The position numbers and the translations under genes are program-made. Below are positions 1-8,602 of a stretch of DNA of 64,000 bases, in pieces. The DNA lies in the NCBI RefSeq assembly GCF_003634695.1, contig NZ_RBWV01000011.1, forward strand, positions 310,001 through 374,000. The letters run 5' to 3'. This DNA comes from Motilibacter peucedani. GTDB lineage: Bacteria > Actinomycetota > Actinomycetes > Motilibacterales > Motilibacteraceae. Position 1 is the first letter of the stretch, and each line of letters begins with the position of its first letter. The notes below the pieces were generated by a model. The model worked only from the letters and a program-made list of their open reading frames with translations. It did not search any database and was not told the DNA's origin.

Positions 1-193
1 CATGCGTCTGCAGAGCCGCTCGCGCGTCTGACGCTCCAGGCGTCGCAGCCCAGCAGCACCTCTCGCGCCCGGCCGGGCGCCGTCCCGCGGACTCCCGCCG
101 GGCGGTCACCGGCCGGGCGCGCTGCTGTGCGCTCGGCCGCTCCGAGCAGCGGCTCGGCGGGGTCGTTCACCTTCGTCGGCTACCGTCCCTCCA
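1..193. other. intergenic, no gene seen
   Basis: I see no convincing reading frame here. The stretch contains a perfect 16-bp GC palindrome at 65-80, and its right-hand 12 bases recur at 109-120. Either could be a terminator of an upstream gene outside the window. A TACCGT hexamer at 181-186 lies 7 bases before the GTG of the next gene and could be a -10 box for a leaderless transcript, but no good -35 box is visible. Confidence 0.4.
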
Positions 194-730
194 GTGTTCG
201 TCCTGGCCCGCCACGCCCATGCCGGTGACAAGAGCGCGTGGAGCAGCGACGACAGCCTGCGCCCGCTGACCCGCAAGGGTCGCGAGCAGGCCGCCGGTCT
301 CGCCCACGAGCTCGGTGACTGGCCGCTGCGCCGTCTGCTCACGAGCCCCTACGTGCGCTGCCGCGAGACCCTCGCGCCCTTGTCGCAGCGCCTCGGCCTG
401 GCGGTCGAGAGCAGCGACCTGCTGCTGCCCGGCGCCGACCCCGACGTGCTGGCCGGCTTCCTGCTCGACCCGGCGCAGGAGGGCACCCTCGTGTGCGCCC
501 ACGGCGAGACGCTGCACGCGCTGTTGGCCCGCTGGGACCGCACCGGCGAGGTCGCCGTGCCGCCGGGCCGGGTGCCAGGCGAGCCGCCGGTCACCAAGAA
601 GGGCGCGTGCTGGCTGGTGCAGGACACCGGCAGCGGCCTGACGGCGCACTACCTGCGCCCGTCGCAGATCGTCTCGGCCGACCTGGTGAACAGCGCGCAC
701 CGGCACGACGAGGAGCAGCTGCCGTCGTAG
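194..730 (+). CDS. SixA-type histidine phosphatase
   Basis: Small cytoplasmic histidine phosphatase superfamily protein of 178 residues, resembling SixA, which removes phosphate from phosphohistidine. The N-terminus carries the catalytic RHA box (LARHAHAG, about residues 4-11). It is followed by an LTRKGREQA segment, the TSPYVRCRETL box near residue 55, and CAHGE near residue 102 supplying the second active-site histidine. Length fits SixA. The GTG at 194 is chosen because the family begins directly with the RHG strand. No ribosome binding site is visible; a TACCGT hexamer 7 bases upstream suggests a leaderless message. The substrate protein is unknown. Confidence 0.85.
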   Translation: MFVLARHAHAGDKSAWSSDDSLRPLTRKGREQAAGLAHELGDWPLRRLLTSPYVRCRETLAPLSQRLGLAVESSDLLLPGADPDVLAGFLLDPAQEGTLVCAHGETLHALLARWDRTGEVAVPPGRVPGEPPVTKKGACWLVQDTGSGLTAHYLRPSQIVSADLVNSAHRHDEEQLPS

Positions 731-756
731 AAGGGGCGCGCGGCTAGGCTGCGGGC

Positions 757-1287
757 GTGGTCGGCAGTCGTGGGCTCGGGCAACCGGCCCGCACGCTGTC
801 CTCCGTCGCCACCTGCACCGCCCTGGCGCTCGGCGGGCACGTGCTCGGCGGCGGACCGGTCGCCGGGCCGCGCGCAGCGCTGCTCGTCGCCCTCGGCCCC
901 GCGCTCTTCTGCACGCTCGTGGCCAGCGCGCGCTGGACCGGGCCGCGCCTGCTGGTAGCCCTCGCCGGCGCCCAGGCGACCGCCCACCTCCTGCTCGCGG
1001 TGGCCGAGCCGCACGACGCCATGGGCTCCCTGCTCCAGATGCTGGCCTGGCACGCGGTCGGCACCCTGCTGACCGCGGCGGCGCTGGTCCACGCGGAGCT
1101 CCTGGCCGACGCCGTCGCCGGCGCCGTCGGGTCGCTCGCGTACGCGGTGCGGCGTCCCGCGCCCGAGACCGTCGCAGGCGCGACGGGCCGCTGCGTACCC
1201 GTCGCGTCGCGCGGGTGGGTGCCGCGGGCGCTGCTGCTCACCGCCGGCGCGCCGCGCCGCGGGCCTCCGGCGCAGCCCGCTCGCTGA
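757..1287 (+). CDS. small membrane protein of unknown function
   Basis: This 176-residue protein is hydrophobic with about four predicted membrane segments (roughly residues 18-35, 40-56, 62-80 and 92-115) and a basic, low-complexity C-terminal tail. I do not recognise a named family. It starts at GTG 757, exactly 7 bases after a TAGGCT hexamer at 745-750, which suggests a leaderless transcript. Its position directly before the YcnI-like gene resembles actinobacterial arrangements in which a small membrane protein accompanies a DUF1775 protein, so a role in copper or metal handling is possible but only inferred. Confidence 0.6.
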   Translation: MVGSRGLGQPARTLSSVATCTALALGGHVLGGGPVAGPRAALLVALGPALFCTLVASARWTGPRLLVALAGAQATAHLLLAVAEPHDAMGSLLQMLAWHAVGTLLTAAALVHAELLADAVAGAVGSLAYAVRRPAPETVAGATGRCVPVASRGWVPRALLLTAGAPRRGPPAQPAR

Positions 1288-1375
1288 GCGCGCCACCGGA
1301 GCCGGACCCAGCGTCCGACCCGCGGTGCCGGCGAGCCCTGCCCTCCCCCGCACCTGCGCACCAGACGGACGACCC

Positions 1376-2050
1376 ATGACACCGACCCCTGCCCGATCCC
1401 TCCTCCGCGGCGCCGGCACCGCCGGCGCGGCCCTCCTGCTCGTCGTGGCGGCCGCCGCTCCGGCCTCCGCCCACGTCCGCGTCACCTCCGCCGACGCCTC
1501 CCCCGGCGGCTACGGCGTCATCGTGTTCCGAGTCCCCACCGAGTCCGACACCGCCTCCACGGTGCAGCTGGCGGTGACCCTCCCGGCCGACACGCCCTTC
1601 GCGTCGGTCGCCGCCCAGCCGGTCGCCGGGTGGACGGTCAGCGCGCCCGAGACCCCGCTGCCCAGGCCGGTCACGGCCGGCGGCTTCACGCTGACCAAGG
1701 CGGTGCAGACCGTCACGTGGAAGGCCGGCACGGACGCCGGCGTCGCGCCCGGCGAGTTCCAGCAGTTCGCGCTCTCGGTCGGACCGTTCCCGAAGGGCGC
1801 GCGCTCGATCGCCTTCCCCGCCGTGCAGACCTACTCCGACGGCACCGTCGTGCACTGGGACCAGCGGACGACGCCCGGCGCCGAGGAGCCGGAGGACCCG
1901 GCGCCCGTGCTGGCGCTGCTCCCGGCCGCGACGACGGCCGACGACGGCAGCACCGACGGGACGGCCCGCGCGCTGGCCGCCGCCGGTCTCGTCGTGGCCG
2001 TCCTCGCCGCCGGGCTGGCCGGACTCTCGCTGCGCCGGCGGACCCGGTGA
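1376..2050 (+). CDS. YcnI-like DUF1775 exported protein
   Basis: Secreted, membrane-anchored YcnI-like protein of 224 residues. A signal peptide ends in PASAHVRV; the histidine after cleavage is the usual N-terminal metal ligand of DUF1775 proteins, which in Bacillus YcnI binds copper. The beta-rich DUF1775 domain spans about residues 30-165, with the Trp-containing motifs AGWTVS and VTWKAG. A C-terminal membrane helix (about residues 195-216) is followed by RRRTR, a typical anchor. The ATG at 1376 is preferred over an upstream GTG because it starts right at the signal peptide. It faces the NicO gene tail to tail with only 11 bases between. Confidence 0.88.
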   Translation: MTPTPARSLLRGAGTAGAALLLVVAAAAPASAHVRVTSADASPGGYGVIVFRVPTESDTASTVQLAVTLPADTPFASVAAQPVAGWTVSAPETPLPRPVTAGGFTLTKAVQTVTWKAGTDAGVAPGEFQQFALSVGPFPKGARSIAFPAVQTYSDGTVVHWDQRTTPGAEEPEDPAPVLALLPAATTADDGSTDGTARALAAAGLVVAVLAAGLAGLSLRRRTR

Positions 2051-2061
2051 GGGGCCTCGGC

Positions 2062-3153
2062 TCAGTCGAGCGCCCGGGCGGTGCGTGCCTCCCAACGCGC
2101 CTCGACCGCGGCGAGCTTCCAGTAGCCGATGGCGACCGCCCAGACCACGACGAAGAGCCCGGCGACCGTGTAGCCGACGTGCTGCAGGTCGAGGCCCGCG
2201 ACCCAGCCCGTCACGGGGTCCTCGAGGCCCAGCTGCTCGTGGAAGACGCCGACCAGCTCGATGGTGCCGATGAGCATCGCGACGGCGACCGAGAGCCCCG
2301 TGATGGTCAGGTTGTAGTAGATCTTGCGCACCGGGTTGGCGAACGCCCAGCGGTAGGCCACGGTCATGAAGGCGCCGTCGAGCGTGTCGAACAGGCTCAT
2401 GCCGGCGGTGAACAGCAGCGGCAGCACGAGCACCGCGTACCACGGCAGCCCGCTCGCAGCACCGGAACCGGCGAGCACGAGCAGCGTCACCTCGGTCGCG
2501 GTGTCGAAGCCGATGCCGAACAGCAGCCCGATGGGGAACATCTGCACCGGGCGGGTGATCGAGCGCATCAGCGGGCGCAGCACGCGGGTGATGAGGCCGC
2601 GGGAGTCGAGCGCCTCCTCGAGGGCGTGGGCGTCGTAGCCCTCGGAACGCGCCCGCCGGTAGACCCGCACGATGCCCGTCAGCGCGGCGAGGTTGAGCAG
2701 GCCGATCGCGTAGAGGAAGACGCCCGAGACCGAGGTGCCGAGCAGGCCCAGCACGTGGTGCTCGCTCGAGCCGTCGTCGGTCAGCGACGACACGGCTCGC
2801 GCGCCGACCGCCGTGAGAGCCGCCAGGAGCACGACGACGCTCGAGTGGCCGAGGGCGAACCAGAAGCCCACCGAGACCGGTCGGGTGCCGTCAGCCATCA
2901 GCTTGCGAGTGGTGTTGTCGATGGCGGCGATGTGGTCGGCGTCGAAGGCGTGGCGCATGCCGAGCGTGAACGCCGTCACCCCGAGGCCCACGCCGAAGAC
3001 CTGGGTGCCGATCTGGAGGTGCTGGGGGCGCACGACGGCGACCAGGACCACCCAGGCGACGACGTTCATGAGCACGACCACCGTCAGCACGGCGGCGAGC
3101 CCGCCCCGCTCTCCACGGGTCGGGCGGACGGCGCTGCGCGCAGGCAACGGCAT
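2062..3153 (-). CDS. NicO/HoxN-family nickel-cobalt transporter
   Basis: Integral membrane permease of 363 residues for uptake of Ni2+ or Co2+. The family signature for metal recognition, HAFDADHIAAIDNTTRK, lies in the second membrane segment. A second signature, GIGFDTATEV, lies mid-protein. About eight hydrophobic segments are visible, separated by a charged cytoplasmic loop. An AAGAGGAA ribosome binding site precedes the ATG at 3153. A cobalamin riboswitch lies directly upstream on the same strand, so the gene should be shut off when B12 is abundant. This makes cobalt the more likely substrate than nickel. Confidence 0.92.
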   Translation of the reverse strand: MPLPARSAVRPTRGERGGLAAVLTVVVLMNVVAWVVLVAVVRPQHLQIGTQVFGVGLGVTAFTLGMRHAFDADHIAAIDNTTRKLMADGTRPVSVGFWFALGHSSVVVLLAALTAVGARAVSSLTDDGSSEHHVLGLLGTSVSGVFLYAIGLLNLAALTGIVRVYRRARSEGYDAHALEEALDSRGLITRVLRPLMRSITRPVQMFPIGLLFGIGFDTATEVTLLVLAGSGAASGLPWYAVLVLPLLFTAGMSLFDTLDGAFMTVAYRWAFANPVRKIYYNLTITGLSVAVAMLIGTIELVGVFHEQLGLEDPVTGWVAGLDLQHVGYTVAGLFVVVWAVAIGYWKLAAVEARWEARTARALD

Positions 3154-3195
3154 GGGGTTCCTCTTCCAGCACCTCGTGGACAGGGTGACGCAGTG

Positions 3196-3380
3196 CCGTG
3201 GCCGGTCTCCTGGCTGACGGACCCCACCCTCGACGAGGGTGGGCGCTGCGACCCGCCTTCCCAGGCGCGCGAGCGCGCCCAGTGGCTCCCTCTCGGGAGG
3301 GCCTCAGCTTCTCCGAACACAGTGGCGAGGGCCGTGCCGGAATCCCACCGGCTTCCCGAGCACCACGGCACCAGCACCGT
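3196..3380 (-). ncRNA. cobalamin riboswitch
   Basis: Read on the minus strand, this leader contains the hallmarks of a cobalamin riboswitch in order. They are a GGTGCT start, GGGAAGCCGGTGGGATTCC, CGGCCCTCGCCACTGTG, a GGGAAGG stretch preceded by GCCACTGG, and the AGCCAGGAGACC block (3204-3215) near the 3' end. It sits in the leader of the NicO-family transporter gene (start 3153) and ends about 40 bases before the start codon. This suits translational or termination control by adenosylcobalamin. Confidence 0.93.
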
Positions 3381-3441
3381 ACGGTCCGCCGCCCCGGCCC
3401 GGCAAGCGCCCGGGCGGACCCGCCTCCTGGAAGGACGTCCC

Positions 3442-3843
3442 ATGACCCTCGCCCGCCGCCGCGCCGCCACCGGCCTGCTCACCGTGGCGGCCGCGCTCGC
3501 GCTGACCGCGTGCTCCTCCGCGAGCACCGCCGACGGCGGCTCGTCCGGGGCCACGACCGCCGGCAGCAGTGCGACCACGACCGAGCTGACCTACGCCGTC
3601 GCCGACGGCAAGGTCACCCCGCCCACCTCCACGGTGACCGTGCCGAAGGGCCGGACCATCCGGCTCACGGTCACCAGCGACCATGTCGACGAGGTCCACG
3701 TGCACGGCATCGACGAGGAGATGGAGCTCCCGACACCGGGTACGCCGGGGACCCTCGTCTTCACGGCCTCGCTCACCGGGTCGTTCGAGGTCGAGACCCA
3801 CAAGACCGACCTGCTGCTCTTCAAGCTGGACGTGACCGGCTAG
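3442..3843 (+). CDS. cupredoxin-like lipoprotein
   Basis: Exported lipoprotein of 133 residues. A lipobox (LTAC) ends the signal peptide near residue 22 and is followed by a Ser/Thr/Gly-rich linker. The C-terminal domain has a cupredoxin-like beta fold with the motifs EVHVHGID and EVETHKTD, whose histidines could bind metal. The Cys and Met ligands of a classical blue-copper site are not evident, so this is the cupredoxin-like family rather than a proven electron carrier. GAAGGACG precedes the ATG. It diverges from the riboswitch-controlled NicO gene and precedes kdp. Confidence 0.75.
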   Translation: MTLARRRAATGLLTVAAALALTACSSASTADGGSSGATTAGSSATTTELTYAVADGKVTPPTSTVTVPKGRTIRLTVTSDHVDEVHVHGIDEEMELPTPGTPGTLVFTASLTGSFEVETHKTDLLLFKLDVTG

Positions 3844-3872
3844 GGGTCCGGGGCCCGAGGGAGCGGCGCCGG

Positions 3873-3922
3873 CGTCAAGGACGCGTCAAGACGTGCGGGC
3901 CCGGCGTCAAGGTCGCGTCAAG
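3873..3922 (+). promoter_or_regulatory. probable KdpE operator (two tandem repeats)
   Basis: Four copies of CGTCAAG lie at 3873, 3884, 3905 and 3916. Each pair has an 11-bp period and the pairs are 32 bp apart, about three helical turns. Tandem half-sites about one turn apart are how OmpR/PhoB-type response regulators bind. The only such regulator in the neighbourhood is KdpE at 13085, and the repeats lie about 100 bp before the first kdp gene. The assignment to KdpE is inference. Confidence 0.7.
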
Positions 3923-4023
3923 CGCGGCACCGGCGCCGCTGCGCGGCGGTTGGCTGGCTCCGTGGCCGGCAGCGTGCCGGCCTGAGGCGGAGCGTCCCGC
4001 TCCCCGAAGATCCGGAGGGTCCG

Positions 4024-4107
4024 ATGGCTGATGTCGTCCTCGTCCTGCTCGCACTGGCGTTCTTCGCCCTGTGCGGCCTGCTGGTGCGGGGGGTCGAGCG
4101 GCTGTGA
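4024..4107 (+). CDS. 27-residue membrane peptide before kdpF
   Basis: Short reading frame of 27 codons beginning ATG GCT GAT, preceded by CCGGAGGG as ribosome binding site. The product is one hydrophobic helix (roughly residues 4-20) with a short basic end, GVERL. Its stop overlaps the GTG of kdpF in a GTGA junction, so the two are probably translationally coupled. It is similar in size to KdpF and may be a second single-helix Kdp accessory subunit. I know no named family for it. Confidence 0.55.
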   Translation: MADVVLVLLALAFFALCGLLVRGVERL

Positions 4108-4193
4108 GCGCCTCCGACGTCGTCGGGCTCGTCGTGGCCGTGGTCCTGGTCGGCTACCTCGTCGTGGCGCTGGTCGCACCGGAGCGGTTCTGA
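4104..4193 (+). CDS. kdpF: KdpF small subunit of the potassium ATPase
   Basis: Single-helix membrane peptide of 29 residues that stabilises the KdpFABC potassium pump. The hydrophobic core [15 protein letters not shown] is followed by the family's typical ending PERF. The start GTG lies inside the stop of the preceding 27-residue frame. One base separates its stop from the kdpA ATG, with GGAGCGG inside the kdpF end as the likely kdpA ribosome binding site. Confidence 0.85.
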   Translation: MSASDVVGLVVAVVLVGYLVVALVAPERF

Positions 4194-4194
4194 G

Positions 4195-5859
4195 ATGGGC
4201 GAGACGTTCTCCTTCGTCCTGACCACCGGCTCGCTGGTCGCCGTCCTCGCGCTCGTGCACCGGCCGCTCGGCGACTACATGGCTGCGGTCTACTCCTCGC
4301 CGAGGCACCTGCGCGCCGAGCGCGCGGTCTACCGGCTGGTGGGCGTCGACGCCGACACCGAGCAGCGGTGGCCGGTCTACCTGCGCGCGGTGCTGGCCTT
4401 CTCGGCGGTCAGCGTCCTGGCGCTGTACGCGCTGCAGCGGGTGCAGGACCGCCTGCCGCTCTCGCTCGGGTTCGCGCCCATCGCCCCGGACCAGGCCTTC
4501 GACACGGCCGCGTCGTTCGTCACGAACACCAACTGGCAGTCGTACTCGGGCGAGGCCGCGATGGGCCACCTGACCCAGATGGCCGGTCTGGCAGTGCAGA
4601 ACTTCGTCTCCGCCGCCGTCGGCATGGCCGTCGCCGTCGCGCTCGTGCGCGGCTTCGCCCGCTCGCGCACCGACCGGCTCGGCAACTTCTGGGTCGACCT
4701 GACCCGCACCTGCCTGCGCATCCTGCTGCCGCTCGCGCTGCTCGCCGCGGTCGTGCTGCTCGCCTGCGGCGTGGTGCAGGACCTGCACGGGTTCACCGAG
4801 GCGCACACGCTCGCAGGCGGCACCCAGAGCATCCCCGGTGGTCCGGTCGCCTCGCAGGAGGCCATCAAGGAGCTCGGGACCAACGGCGGCGGCTTCTACA
4901 ACGCCAACTCGGCGCACCCCTTCGAGAACCCGAGCGCCTTCAGCAACTGGTTCGAGGTCCTGCTGCTCCTGGTGATCCCCTTCAGCCTGCCCCGCACCTT
5001 CGGCCGCCTCGTGGGTGACGTGCGGCAGGGGTACGCGGTGCTCGCCACCATGGGTGTCATCTGGCTCGCCGCGGTCGGGGCGATGTACGCGGTGGAGGCC
5101 GCGCACCACGGAACGGTGCCGACCGCGGTCGGCGCCAGCACGGAGGGCAAGGAGACCCGCTTCGGCGTCGGTGCGTCCTCGCTGTTCGCGGTGTCGACGA
5201 CCATGACCTCGACGGGCGCGGTGAACTCCTTCCACGACTCGTTCACCTCGCTCGGCGGCGGCATCACCCTCGTCGACATGCAGCTCGGCGAGATCACGCC
5301 CGGGGGCACGGGATCGGGCCTCTACGGGATCCTCGTGCTGGCCGTCGTCGCGGTGTTCCTCGCCGGCCTGATGGTCGGACGGACGCCGGAGTACCTCGGC
5401 AAGAAGCTGGCGCCCCGCGAGATGAAGCTCGCCTCGCTCTACATCCTCGTGACGCCGGCGACGGTGCTCGTCGGCACTGCGGTGGCACTGGCGTTCCGCA
5501 CGCCGCGCTCCTCCATCCTCAACCCGGGGGCGCACGGCCTCTCGGAGGTGCTCTACGCCTTCACCTCCGCCGCCAACAACAACGGCAGCGCCTTCGCCGG
5601 CATCAGCGTCAACACGCACTTCTACAACACGGCGCTGGGCATCGCGATGCTCGTCGGCAGGTTCGTGCCGATCGTGCTCGTGCTGGCCCTGGCCGGGTCG
5701 CTGGCCCGGCAGGTGCCGGTGCCGGCGAGCTCAGGAACCCTGCCGACGCACCGGGGGCTGTTCGTCGTGCTGCTGGGCGGCACCATCGTGGTCGTCACGG
5801 GCCTGACCTACCTGCCGGCGCTCTCGCTCGGCCCGCTCGCAGAAGGGCTCCACCGATGA
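4195..5859 (+). CDS. kdpA: potassium-transporting ATPase subunit KdpA
   Basis: Potassium-binding, channel-like subunit of the high-affinity KdpFABC pump (554 residues, normal length). Four pore-loop regions related to the K+ channel selectivity filter are visible: TNTNWQSY near residue 110, [10 protein letters not shown] near 229, [11 protein letters not shown] near 334, and [11 protein letters not shown] near 457. About ten membrane segments are present. It overlaps kdpB by an ATGA junction. No defects are seen. Confidence 0.97.
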   Translation: MGETFSFVLTTGSLVAVLALVHRPLGDYMAAVYSSPRHLRAERAVYRLVGVDADTEQRWPVYLRAVLAFSAVSVLALYALQRVQDRLPLSLGFAPIAPDQAFDTAASFVTNTNWQSYSGEAAMGHLTQMAGLAVQNFVSAAVGMAVAVALVRGFARSRTDRLGNFWVDLTRTCLRILLPLALLAAVVLLACGVVQDLHGFTEAHTLAGGTQSIPGGPVASQEAIKELGTNGGGFYNANSAHPFENPSAFSNWFEVLLLLVIPFSLPRTFGRLVGDVRQGYAVLATMGVIWLAAVGAMYAVEAAHHGTVPTAVGASTEGKETRFGVGASSLFAVSTTMTSTGAVNSFHDSFTSLGGGITLVDMQLGEITPGGTGSGLYGILVLAVVAVFLAGLMVGRTPEYLGKKLAPREMKLASLYILVTPATVLVGTAVALAFRTPRSSILNPGAHGLSEVLYAFTSAANNNGSAFAGISVNTHFYNTALGIAMLVGRFVPIVLVLALAGSLARQVPVPASSGTLPTHRGLFVVLLGGTIVVVTGLTYLPALSLGPLAEGLHR

Positions 5860-7898
5860 CCACGACCCTGCTCGACCCTGCCCTGCTCGTCCGCTCGTCC
5901 CCGGACGCCGTGCGCAAGCTCGATCCGCGGGTGATGGCCCGCAACCCCGTCATGCTCGTCGTCGAGGTCGGCTCGGTCCTCACCTCCGCCCTCGCCGTCT
6001 GGCACCCGAGCGTCTTCGCCTGGGTGATCACCGCGTGGCTCTGGCTGACCGTGCTGTTCGCCAACCTGGCGGAGGCCGTCGCCGAGGGGCGCGGCAAGGC
6101 CCAGGCCGACACGCTGCGCCGGGCTCGCACCTCCACGACGGCCCGCCGGCTGCTTCCCGGCGGCGGCGAGGAGGAGGTGCCCGGCACCGGACTCCGGGTC
6201 GGCGATCTCGTGGTCGTCGAGGCGGGGCAGGTGGTGCCCGGTGACGGCGACGTCGTCGACGGCGTCGCGAGCGTCGACGAGTCGGCGATCACCGGGGAGT
6301 CGGCTCCCGTGGTGCGGGAGTCCGGCGGCGACCGGTCAGCCGTGACCGGCGGCACGCGCGTGCTCTCCGACCGCATCGTCGTGCGCATCACCAGCAAGCC
6401 CGGTGAGACCTTCCTCGACCGCATGATCGCGCTGGTCGAGGGCGCTGCGCGGCAGAAGACGCCCAACGAGGTCGCGCTCGACATCCTGCTCGCGAGCCTC
6501 ACGCTCGTGTTCCTCCTGGCGGTCGTGACGTTGCAGCCGCTGGCCGCCTACTCGCAGGCGAAGCAGTCGCTCGTGGTCCTGGTCGCGCTCCTGGTCTGCC
6601 TCATCCCGACGACCATCGGCGCGCTGCTCTCGGCCATCGGCATCGCCGGCATGGACCGGCTGGTGCAGCGCAACGTGCTGGCGACCTCAGGGCGGGCGGT
6701 CGAGGCGGCCGGTGACGTGAGCACCCTGCTGCTCGACAAGACAGGGACCATCACCCACGGCAACCGGCGGGCCAGCGAGTTCGTCGCCGCCCCGGGTGTC
6801 GAGCCCCACCGCCTCGCCGACGCCGCGCAGCTCGCCAGCCTCGCGGACGAGACGCCGGAGGGCCGCTCGGTCGTCGCGCTCGCCCAGGAGGCGTACGCGT
6901 TGCGCGAGGACCAGGCCGGCGGACTACCCGGCGCGCACGTGATCCCCTTCACCGCCCAGACCCGCATGTCCGGCATCGACCTCGACGACGGGCGCGGCGG
7001 TCTGCGCGAGGTGCGCAAGGGTGCGGCCTCCGCCGTCGTCCGCTGGGTCCTCGACCGCGGCGGTCGTGTGCCGGCCGAGGTGGAGGCCTCGGTCGACCGC
7101 ATCTCGGGCCGCGGCGGGACGCCGCTCGTGGTCGCCGAGGCTGACGCCGACGGGGCCCGCGTGCTGGGCGTCATCCACCTGAAGGACGTCGTCAAGGACG
7201 GCCTGCGCGAGCGCTTCGCGGAGCTCCGCGCCATGGGCATCCGCACGGTCATGGTCACGGGCGACAACCCGCTGACGGCTGCGGCGATCGCCGCAGAGGC
7301 GGGGGTCGACGACTTCCTCGCCGAGGCCACGCCCGAGGAGAAGCTGGCGCTGATCCGGCGCGAGCAGTCCGGCGGCCGGCTCGTCGCCATGACCGGCGAC
7401 GGGACCAACGACGCACCGGCGCTCGCCCAGGCCGACGTCGGCGTGGCCATGGGCTCCGGGACCTCGGCCGCCAAGGAGGCCGGCAACATGGTCGACCTCG
7501 ACTCGGACCCGACCAAGCTCATCGACATCGTCGGCATCGGCAAGCAGCTGCTGATCACCCGCGGCGCCCTGACGACGTTCTCGTTGGCCAACGACATCGC
7601 GAAGTACTTCGCCATCCTGCCCGCGATGTTCGCCAGCAGGTTCCCGGGGCTCGACCGCCTCAACGTCATGCACCTGCACAGCTCGCAGTCCGCGATCACG
7701 TCCGCAGTGGTCTTCAACGCCCTCGTGATCGTGGCGCTGATCCCGCTCGCCCTGCGCGGCGTCCGATACCGGCCGGCATCGGCGTCAGCGCTGCTGCAGC
7801 GCAACCTGCTCGTCTTCGGGGTGGGCGGCGTCGTCGCACCCTTCGCCGGCATCAAGCTCCTCGACCTGCTCGTCCAGCACCTTCCCGGGATCGCGTGA
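5856..7898 (+). CDS. kdpB: potassium-transporting P-type ATPase subunit KdpB
   Basis: Catalytic ATP-hydrolysing subunit of KdpFABC, a P-type ATPase of 680 residues. The actuator motif TGES is at about residues 146-149. The phosphorylated aspartate is D294 in DKTGTIT. The hinge motif MVTGDN and the [12 protein letters not shown] phosphatase-like motif follow, then C-terminal membrane helices. In E. coli KdpB the Ser of TGES can be phosphorylated to inhibit the pump; that serine is present here. It starts inside the kdpA stop. Confidence 0.97.
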   Translation: MTTTLLDPALLVRSSPDAVRKLDPRVMARNPVMLVVEVGSVLTSALAVWHPSVFAWVITAWLWLTVLFANLAEAVAEGRGKAQADTLRRARTSTTARRLLPGGGEEEVPGTGLRVGDLVVVEAGQVVPGDGDVVDGVASVDESAITGESAPVVRESGGDRSAVTGGTRVLSDRIVVRITSKPGETFLDRMIALVEGAARQKTPNEVALDILLASLTLVFLLAVVTLQPLAAYSQAKQSLVVLVALLVCLIPTTIGALLSAIGIAGMDRLVQRNVLATSGRAVEAAGDVSTLLLDKTGTITHGNRRASEFVAAPGVEPHRLADAAQLASLADETPEGRSVVALAQEAYALREDQAGGLPGAHVIPFTAQTRMSGIDLDDGRGGLREVRKGAASAVVRWVLDRGGRVPAEVEASVDRISGRGGTPLVVAEADADGARVLGVIHLKDVVKDGLRERFAELRAMGIRTVMVTGDNPLTAAAIAAEAGVDDFLAEATPEEKLALIRREQSGGRLVAMTGDGTNDAPALAQADVGVAMGSGTSAAKEAGNMVDLDSDPTKLIDIVGIGKQLLITRGALTTFSLANDIAKYFAILPAMFASRFPGLDRLNVMHLHSSQSAITSAVVFNALVIVALIPLALRGVRYRPASASALLQRNLLVFGVGGVVAPFAGIKLLDLLVQHLPGIA

Positions 7899-7904
7899 CC
7901 ACCT

Positions 7905-8570
7905 ATGACCACGACAACCTCTCAGACCACTACACGTCCGGTGCCCACCACCGAGGGGCGCACGCCGCCGGCCCGCGCCTCGTGGGCGCCCCAGGCGCTC
8001 GCCGCCCTCCGGGCCCTGGCCCTCCTGACCGTCGTGCTCGGCATCGCGTACCCGCTGCTGGTCACCGGCATCGCGAAGGTCGCTCTCCCCGGCCGTGCGG
8101 ACGGCTCTCTGCTCACCCGTGACGGGACCGTCGTCGGCTCCAGCCTGCTCGGTCAGTCCTTCTCCGACCCGCAGGGGAAGCCGCTGCCGCAGTGGTTCCA
8201 GCCCCGTCCCTCAGCCGCGGGCGACGGCTACGACGCCGCGAGCAGCTCGGCCTCCAACCTCGGCCCGGAGAACCCCGACCTGCTCCGGGCGGTGGAGGAG
8301 CGGCGCGCCGCCGCCGCAGCGGCCGACGGGACCGCGCCCGCAGACGTACCCCCCGACGCCTTGACCGCGAGCGGCTCCGGCCTCGACCCCGACATCAGCC
8401 CCGAGTACGCCCGCCAGCAGGTGGCCCGCGTCGCGCGGGCACGCGGCCTGGACCCGGCGGTGGTGCGCCGGCTGGTCGACGCCCACGTGACGGGCCGGAC
8501 GCTCGGGTTCCTCGGCGAGCCGCACGTCCGGGTGCTCGAGCTCAACCTGGCGCTGGCCCGCCTGCGGTGA
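7905..8570 (+). CDS. kdpC: potassium-transporting ATPase subunit KdpC
   Basis: KdpC subunit of 221 residues. It has one membrane helix (about residues 38-60) followed by a periplasmic-side domain with the family's conserved pieces: GSSLLGQSF, WFQPRPSA, ASNLGPENPDL, DALTASGSGLDP and ISPEYA. The N-terminus has a Thr-rich extension before the helix. Six bases separate it from kdpB. It probably stabilises the KdpA-KdpB complex. Confidence 0.96.
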   Translation: MTTTTSQTTTRPVPTTEGRTPPARASWAPQALAALRALALLTVVLGIAYPLLVTGIAKVALPGRADGSLLTRDGTVVGSSLLGQSFSDPQGKPLPQWFQPRPSAAGDGYDAASSSASNLGPENPDLLRAVEERRAAAAAADGTAPADVPPDALTASGSGLDPDISPEYARQQVARVARARGLDPAVVRRLVDAHVTGRTLGFLGEPHVRVLELNLALARLR

Positions 8571-8602
8571 GGACGGCCGGCGCGCAGGGCACGATGGGCT
8601 GC

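Noticed and set aside
1238-2443. 401-codon minus-strand frame across the YcnI and NicO genes
   Set aside because: Runs across two well-supported genes and has no domain.
4031-4222. 63-codon frame over kdpF
   Set aside because: The KdpF-like sequence is in a different frame (4104-4193).
3907-5619. 570-codon minus-strand frame opposite kdpA
   Set aside because: Biased shadow; kdpA carries all selectivity-filter motifs.
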